A stretch of 64,000 bases of DNA. Source: Termitomyces sp. T153. Taxonomy: Eukaryota; Basidiomycota; Agaricomycetes; Agaricales; Lyophyllaceae. Both the position numbers and the translations under genes were made by a program. Below, piece after piece: positions 58,511 through 64,000 of the stretch. Within the stretch, counting starts at the first letter, position 1. Every line of letters starts with the position of its first letter. The DNA lies in NCBI GenBank assembly GCA_018296165.2, contig JACKQL020000100.1, forward strand, positions 1 to 64,000, given 5' to 3'. Below the pieces are notes generated by a model, which searched no databases, was not told the DNA's origin, and saw only the letters and a list, made by a program, of their open reading frames with translations.

Positions 58511-59963
58511 CTCCAGTATTTTTCAATGTCCAGAGTGCCCTACAATGCAAGAGTTATGGTGTTGCTCCACAATCCTCTGACAGAGCTCCAGAACATTAGG
58601 CACATAGATATGATCTCTAAAGGTCAGGATTCCATCCTGGAGGACCCATTTGTCTGCACAGACTGACTTAGCTCTAGTAGTATGCCCTGACTTCAGTGCC
58701 CAAGCTGCCTGCACTACCAGTTCCTTCTGCTGACCATCCTGATTGCCCCACCAGATGTCCCAAAGAATGTCTACTTCTGCTCTGTTGATGGCTAGACCTT
58801 CCATGGCCCAGATCACAAACAGTTCCAAGTGGAGGAGTATGATGTTGCTGTTATTCTCCCCCTCCAGGCCATGGTCTGCTCTCTGGGACAGAGCATCTGG
58901 TTTCCCCATGCTCTGGCCAGGCTTGTGGTGCAGCAAGAAGTCAAAGTTGGTGAGGTAGAGGGACTACTGGGCCTATCAGCAATTGAGCTTCTTGGCTGTC
59001 TAGAAGTATTTGAGGTTCTTGTAATCTGTCCAGACCTCAAATTTGTGCTGCCACTCCTTGAACAATCAGATGATAGCCAGCATCTCCTTGTTGTGGGACC
59101 TTGTAGTTCTGTTCCACCACATTCAGGCTCTTGAAGTAGAAAGCCACTGGATGCCACTTTCCATCCTCCAGGGATTGCTGCAAGAGGACTGCTCCCATAG
59201 CAAAGTTGGAGCTGTTGGCTTTCACCCAGAAGGGGGAGTTGTCATCCAGGAAGAGGAGGATGGGCCCAGAGGTGATGGCACACTTGAGAGCAACAAAGGC
59301 CGCCTGCTCCAGAGGTCTCCAACTCCACACAATGTTCTTCTGGGTGAGGTCAAACAATGGGCAGGCATGGTATGAGAAGTCCTGAATGAAACTCTGGTGG
59401 GAGTTTGCAAAGCCAAGGAATGCCTATACCTCCTTCTTGTTCTTGGGCTCCAGCCACTCTGCCATACCTGCTACCTTCACTGAGTCCATCTCTACAGCTC
59501 TGTGCAAGATGATAAAACCAAGATACTTGATCTGGGTCTGCTTGAACTCACACTTCTCTAGTTTAAGGTAGAGTTGGTGCTGGCAGAGGCACTCCAGGAC
59601 AAAGCAAGTGACCTGATGGTGTTCTTCCAGTGTCTTGGTGTAGATGAGAATGTTGTTGAGGTACACACACACTACACTGTCTGCAATGAGGTCCTGGAAT
59701 ATGTCATTCATCATTGTCTGGAAGGTAGTGGAGCTATTGGTGAGTCCAAAGAACATCATGAGCAGTTTGAACAATCCCAAGTTGGTCTGGAAGGCCACCT
59801 TCCACTCATCTCCTTCCTGGATGCACATGTTGTAACCCCACTGGACATCCAGTTTGGTGAAGTATTGTGCACCCCAGAAGTTGTTGATGAGCTTGGAGAT
59901 TAGGGGGAGGGGGTAGTGGTTCTTCACTATCATGGCATTGAGAACCCAATAATTCTGGACCAA
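58511..59963 (-). pseudogene. Gypsy reverse transcriptase and RNase H relic
   Basis: 59963-59424: RT with KNHYPLPLISKLINNFWGAQ, FTKLDVQWGYNMCIQEGDEW and VYLNNILIYTKTLEEHH. The two catalytic Asp are Asn. 59357-58520: RNase H and linker (SGPILLFLDDNSPFWVKANS; GAVLLQQSLEDGKWHPVAF; KPGQSMGKPDALSQRADH). Stops separate the segments. Confidence 0.9.
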
Positions 59964-60072
59964 TCAGAGTAAGCTGTCCTTCTTCTTGATGAAGAAGACT
60001 GGAGAAGCTATTGGAGACTTGGAAGGGTGAATGCAACTAAAGTTCAGATTCTCCTGCAAGAAGGTGTCAAGT

Positions 60073-62468
60073 TCATCCTGTTCTCAGGATGCTAGCAGAG
60101 TAAACCTTGTAGCTGGAGAGTGTGGAGTCTGGTAGCAGTTCAATGGCATGGTCCCACTTCTTGTGCTCTGGAAGTGTGTCAAACAAGGCTTTGGAGAACA
60201 TGTCCTCAAATGCATAGAAGTAGGGGGGCACCACATCTTGGAACTCCCAGAGCACAGCATTGGTGGCGAATGCCTGGGCCAGCCTCTGGGATGTGATCTG
60301 GCTAGCCTGGATCTTTGCTGCAGAAGGTGGCAGGTGTATGGTGGTCATGTAGATCTAGTCTCCCACCTCTACTGCCTCATCTGGGAACTCCAGCTCATAT
60401 ATGCTCCCAAACTCCTCTCCATGTCCCTCCTTTAGAGCTTTGCTACTGCTCCAGTCATCCTTGTAGAGGGCCTCTTTATAAGGGAATGCTAGAGGCAGAG
60501 GATCTAGGAGGTCCAGATCTGCAAAGAGGAGAGGGCTGGTGCAATGTGCGCAGATAGCTGCATGTTCCTGGACTTGAGCCTGACATTCTTCCCTATCCTC
60601 TACAGTGCAGGCAGAGCACTTCTGAGGGCACCTGCTCATGGTTACTTCTCCCTTGGTCCTGCTTTGGGGTTGTGCTTGTGGAGCCACATGAAACCCAGGA
60701 TCATGTTCTGCCTACCTAAGCTGGTAACTGCAAAAATGGCATGCTTTATGTAATTCCAATAGTGGAGGACCAGGTCAACTACAGAGCTGATGGCACTTAC
60801 TTTATTGAGTGTCCATTGATATTGTAGACTAGAATTGGCTTGGAGAGGGGCTGTATAGTTAATCCATGGCATTTGACAAACTCCAAGTTCAAGAACAGTC
60901 CCACCACTCCACTATCCAGCAGCGCTGTGACTCTGTGGGCTTGCTGAGTGTCTGTTGTCTCAATCTCTACATCTAGGTGCAGGGAGTTGGCAGATGGGCT
61001 GGACACCATCACATACTGCTGGGGCATTTGGTGTGCCCAGGTGGGGCCATGTTGGTGGACCCTTGGAGGTGTCAGGGAGCTCAGCAGGGGCTCTGGAGTT
61101 AGTGTTTATACATCTGGAGGGGGGTGTTGAGGTTCTTCTGTCTCAGAATGAAGGGCGTTGAAAGAAGCAATTTTATTTTTTATTGACAGACATAAGAACC
61201 AGTTAGCACTCAGTGATGGAGGCATATACTTCATCAGTTGCTCTCTCAAAAATCCTCTGCCAACTTTGGGGGTGTCACACACTTGTTGGTCTCCTCTGGG
61301 GTTGACTCCAGAATGGGCACATTTAGCAATAAAGCTCTGGCAGCATCCTTCATAGCTAGCAGCTGCAGGAGGAGTTTCTCCCGCTCCACTATAGAGAGAT
61401 AATGCACTTTCAGGCCTAGGAGACAACACCATGCAAAGTGCCCAGGCTTCTAGCACCTCTAACACAACAGTGGTGTGGCATGGAGCTGCTTGGTTATGTC
61501 CAATGTCCATGGGTTACCTGACAGCAGGGGGCATGGCATGGGGGTGGCCAAAGTAAGGGCAGGCATTGGGCAAGCAGGTATAGAGTAGCAGAGGTTGGTA
61601 ATCAGAGTGGGGTGCATCATAAAATGTGGGCAGCAGAGCTCCCTCCAAATCTCCATGAGTTGCCACTAGTCCCATGCAACTTCATACCACAACATAATCT
61701 TTTTGTTGTCTGAGTGACCTTCTGCAAGGTTGTCAATGCATTCCACCAACATGGAGTGCAGGCCATTCTGGAAGGTGAGGCATAGTTGAAGGCCATCAGA
61801 ATAGGCAGCTTGCTTGACCAGAGCTTGGAACAAGTCAATGTACTTGTCCAATGTGTGTTTCCCTTGCTCATATTGCTCCTAGTTGTGTAATGTCAATGCT
61901 GTGGTCTTGGCAGGGTTCAATGAAAGAACTCCATATGGAAGTTCTTCTCAAAGGCAGCCCAGTCCAGAAAATTCTCCACATCTCCAGGGCAATGGAAGAC
62001 TCATAACACATAGGTAGAGGCATGTTCTGTCTTCATGTATGACAGTACTCAGGCTATTTTTAATGTGTCAGAGTCAAAAGCATCCCTACTGAGGTGGATA
62101 TAGGTGAGGTAGGATTGGAGGAATTGTTTGCTGCCAGAGCAGGCACCATCATACATGTCTGGTAGTGTGGGGCATGGGATCCATGATCATAGGGTTACTG
62201 GGGTTGTGGAGATGGGTGATGGCATGGGCAGGGCTGGCTATGCTGCTGCAGGAGGGGCAGAGTTAGGAGTTAGGCATTTGAGCAGTGCCTAGAGCGATTG
62301 GGAGATCAGGTCTGTGGTTTGACAGAGGGTAGAGAGTTCAGTTGTATGGCAGGTGAGAGATGATTGTGTTAGTTGCACCTGGGTTTCTAGATGTAGCAGG
62401 CAAGTCCAGGCTTTGTCCTGTGGGGCTGGGGCCTCAAAGAGTGTGTCTGGGTTGGCAAGCTGAGACAT
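60073..62468 (-). pseudogene. Gypsy gag and protease relic
   Basis: Gag probably starts at 62468 (MSQLANPDTLFEAP) and runs with many stops to about 61100, including a CCHC-like PGHFAWCC remnant near 61450. The protease region 61027-60800 reads VTALLDSGVVGLFLNLEFVK; the DSG is kept but the following Ala is Val. The pre-RT region at 60348-60073 contains PPYFYAFEDMFSKALFDTLP. Confidence 0.8.
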
Positions 62469-62574
62469 AGAACTCCACAGTGCTCAATTTTAGTGGAGAA
62501 GTGACAGATAGCAGCTTGGAGGTTCCTTGTGGCTAGGAGGGGCTTCTAGACCAGTTTTAGGAGACTTGTTCTAC

Positions 62575-62924
62575 TGTAAGGGCAACCTCCAGAGTAGCAG
62601 ATTGGAGTCATGCAGTTAGCAGAGGGGAATCCAAAGTTATATTAGTGGAATAAATGACAATACAATCAGTAACTAATCACTTAGCAGAGGAGAATCCAAA
62701 GAGAACAAGTCTAAGGATCCCTGCTGCTTGGTGTGGCACATCAGTAAGTGGCAGAGGCATGAGAACTACTGTGTAGCAGGCTGGAGCTAATCCTAACCCT
62801 AGGACAATAATTGATGAGGTAATACAGAGAACTCCAGGATTCTGAAATGAGCCCTGGAGATGTCAAACAAGCTGCAGAGGCACTGGAAAAGGTTGTGGAG
62901 GTTGGAAATGGAAGTCCCCTGACA
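62575..62924 (-). repeat. Gypsy 5' LTR (right on + strand)
   Basis: 350 bp, with the same TGTAAGG...CCCCTGACA ends as 56836-57204. It differs mainly by transitions and a deletion of about 19 bp near its 3' side. Confidence 0.9.
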
Positions 62925-63630
62925 GCATGGACCATAGCTTGTCTACTTTCCATGACCCAGATATGAAATATGGCCTAGATATAAAATGGTGCAAGTAAAG
63001 GCCACATACTTGTTGCAATTCTCCTCCAATTCTTTTGTAGATTATTTTCAGCAATGCCAGACATATCATACATAGATCCCTTAACTCTGATTCTATGTAC
63101 ATGAAGCCAAAAAAAGTAGCAAAAATCAAACTTGTGAGGATGGTCAAATTTTGCTATTTCATCTACTTCCATCTGTGTATTGTCAGCATGTTATAAGTCT
63201 AATTTTCTTTAAAGTTGTTGTGTAAGTGAAAGTATATAATGTCTACTGATCTGGCTTAATTTGAACATCTATAATGTGTATAAGAGAGAGAAAGGAAGCT
63301 TCAAATAACAGAGGGACAAATTGGTTGTGACAAATAATTAAACTCAGCTCAGCATTCTACCCTGTACTCTTTGCAGACTGTGATGCAGAGTCCTAAAGCT
63401 TGACAGGGTCACATACCCATCACATTTCATTTTACATTCAAAACAACCCTTCCATTGGGATGTCTCTGGCATCCTTCCTCAAATGAGAAAAAATACAAAA
63501 CTTGACACACTCATATTTTGTATACTAGAGATGTAAGTTTCTGATTTTCTAAGGAATCTGGAGGTTATTGATGGAAGCCAAAGTCATCCAAAATCTCATT
63601 TCATATCTGAGTCACCAACATCTATATATT
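62925..63630. other. Spacer, AT-rich and CpG-poor, no gene
   Basis: No coding sequence recognised. The base composition is like the adjacent transposon, so it is probably old repeat sequence. Confidence 0.45.
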
Positions 63631-63933
63631 ATGACACAACATGACCAAACATTGGGGGGTTTCCAAAGTTGTAGAAAGGAGGCCACATGACAAAGTATGT
63701 TTGGTCACATCTATTGATTGATTGATGTTGACTAACAAGCTTATTATCGAATCCTAACTACACTGAGCTATTGATATATTGAATATCTCATCATGCAAGT
63801 TGATTTTGATAGTTTTTGACTATTAAAATGCTTAACAATTGATGTTTTAGGCAACCACCTACTACTCCTGAAAGCTAAAGGCAATAAGCTAGGATTCAAA
63901 GGAGACTTGAACAATTACAAATGACAGAACCTG
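63631..63933 (-). repeat. Dispersed repeat, right copy (inverted relative to 1-306)
   Basis: Reverse complement of 63631-63933 aligns with 1-306 over almost its full length. The alignment begins at CAGGTTCTGTCATTTGTAAT and ends near TGGTCATGTTGTGTCA. The two copies face each other across the whole window. Confidence 0.85.
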
Positions 63934-64000
63934 ATGATTGTTGTGCAATTAGAAACAACAGATCTTGGAAACAGATCAATACTGTGGTTGTCCCACCACT

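Larger units (their letters stand above)
56836..62924 (-). mobile_element. Ty3/gypsy chromovirus, complete structure but inactive
   Basis: LTRs at 56836-57204 and 62575-62924 (TG...CA ends) bracket about 5.4 kb on the minus strand. A purine-rich tract (minus CTAGAGGGGGGGTGA) abuts the 3' LTR. Domain order is gag, protease, RT, RNase H, integrase, chromodomain, i.e. RT before integrase as in gypsy. The coding frame is riddled with stops and G-to-A/C-to-T changes; the RT catalytic YxDD reads YLNN. CpG is almost absent. The 5-bp flanks (GCACA / GCATG) are not a clean target duplication. I saw no primer-binding site. Confidence 0.93.

Noticed and set aside
56831..62929. Target-site duplication for the gypsy element
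   Set aside because: Flanks GCACA and GCATG share only three bases; an exact duplication is not supported.

Overview
The window is nuclear DNA of a filamentous basidiomycete, most likely an Agaricomycete. Genes are cut by many short introns of about 47-63 bp. The gene set is basidiomycete-like: an MGCC-type actin-like/Hsp70 protein, a chromodomain fused to a '5-hmdU DNA kinase helical' module, a Crinkler-type protein, and relics of the fungal AIG1-like G-domain family. The long interspersed repeats are copia, gypsy-chromovirus and LINE relics. No prokaryotic features, CRISPR arrays, rRNA or convincing tRNA genes were seen.

Layout. 1-10.6 kb is an accessory, repeat-rich edge. It holds one copy of a dispersed repeat and a Crinkler (CRN)-like gene on the minus strand split by a complete but dead Ty1/copia element (1491-6593, 5-bp target duplication ATTTG). 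A LINE remnant and fragments of an unrecognised gene follow. 10.7-16.5 kb contains SFT2 and a decayed patch with two oppositely oriented G-domain pseudogenes, small tandem duplications and a proline/glycine-rich low-complexity tract. 16.5-56.2 kb is a dense housekeeping island: NUP192 (-), HMUDK_hel-chromodomain protein (-), METTL14/KAR4-like m6A factor (+), a 438-bp foldback MITE, NOC2 (+), a CBP6-like mitochondrial protein (-), the MGCC Hsp70-like protein (+), D-arabinono-1,4-lactone oxidase (+), UBE2G2/UBC7 (-), RNA polymerase III subunit RPC2 (-), UBE2G1 (+), an ERCC6L2-type SNF2 ATPase (+) and otubain (+). 56.8-62.9 kb is a dead gypsy chromovirus. The last 300 bp carry an inverted copy of the repeat at the left edge.

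The housekeeping genes do not form one pathway. They cover nuclear pore, ribosome biogenesis, Pol III transcription, ERAD-type ubiquitination and deubiquitination, DNA repair, RNA methylation and erythroascorbate synthesis. I built exon models by hand from splice signals and conserved protein motifs, and for most genes the exon lengths sum exactly to a multiple of three.

Points most worth a second look: a predicted one-nucleotide exon that restores the Walker A motif of the ERCC6L2-like gene; a seven-nucleotide exon in RPC2; three GC-AG introns; the chromodomain/HMUDK_hel fusion; the copia insertion inside a CRN gene; and strong CpG depletion in the transposon flanks against the gene island, which suggests past cytosine methylation.
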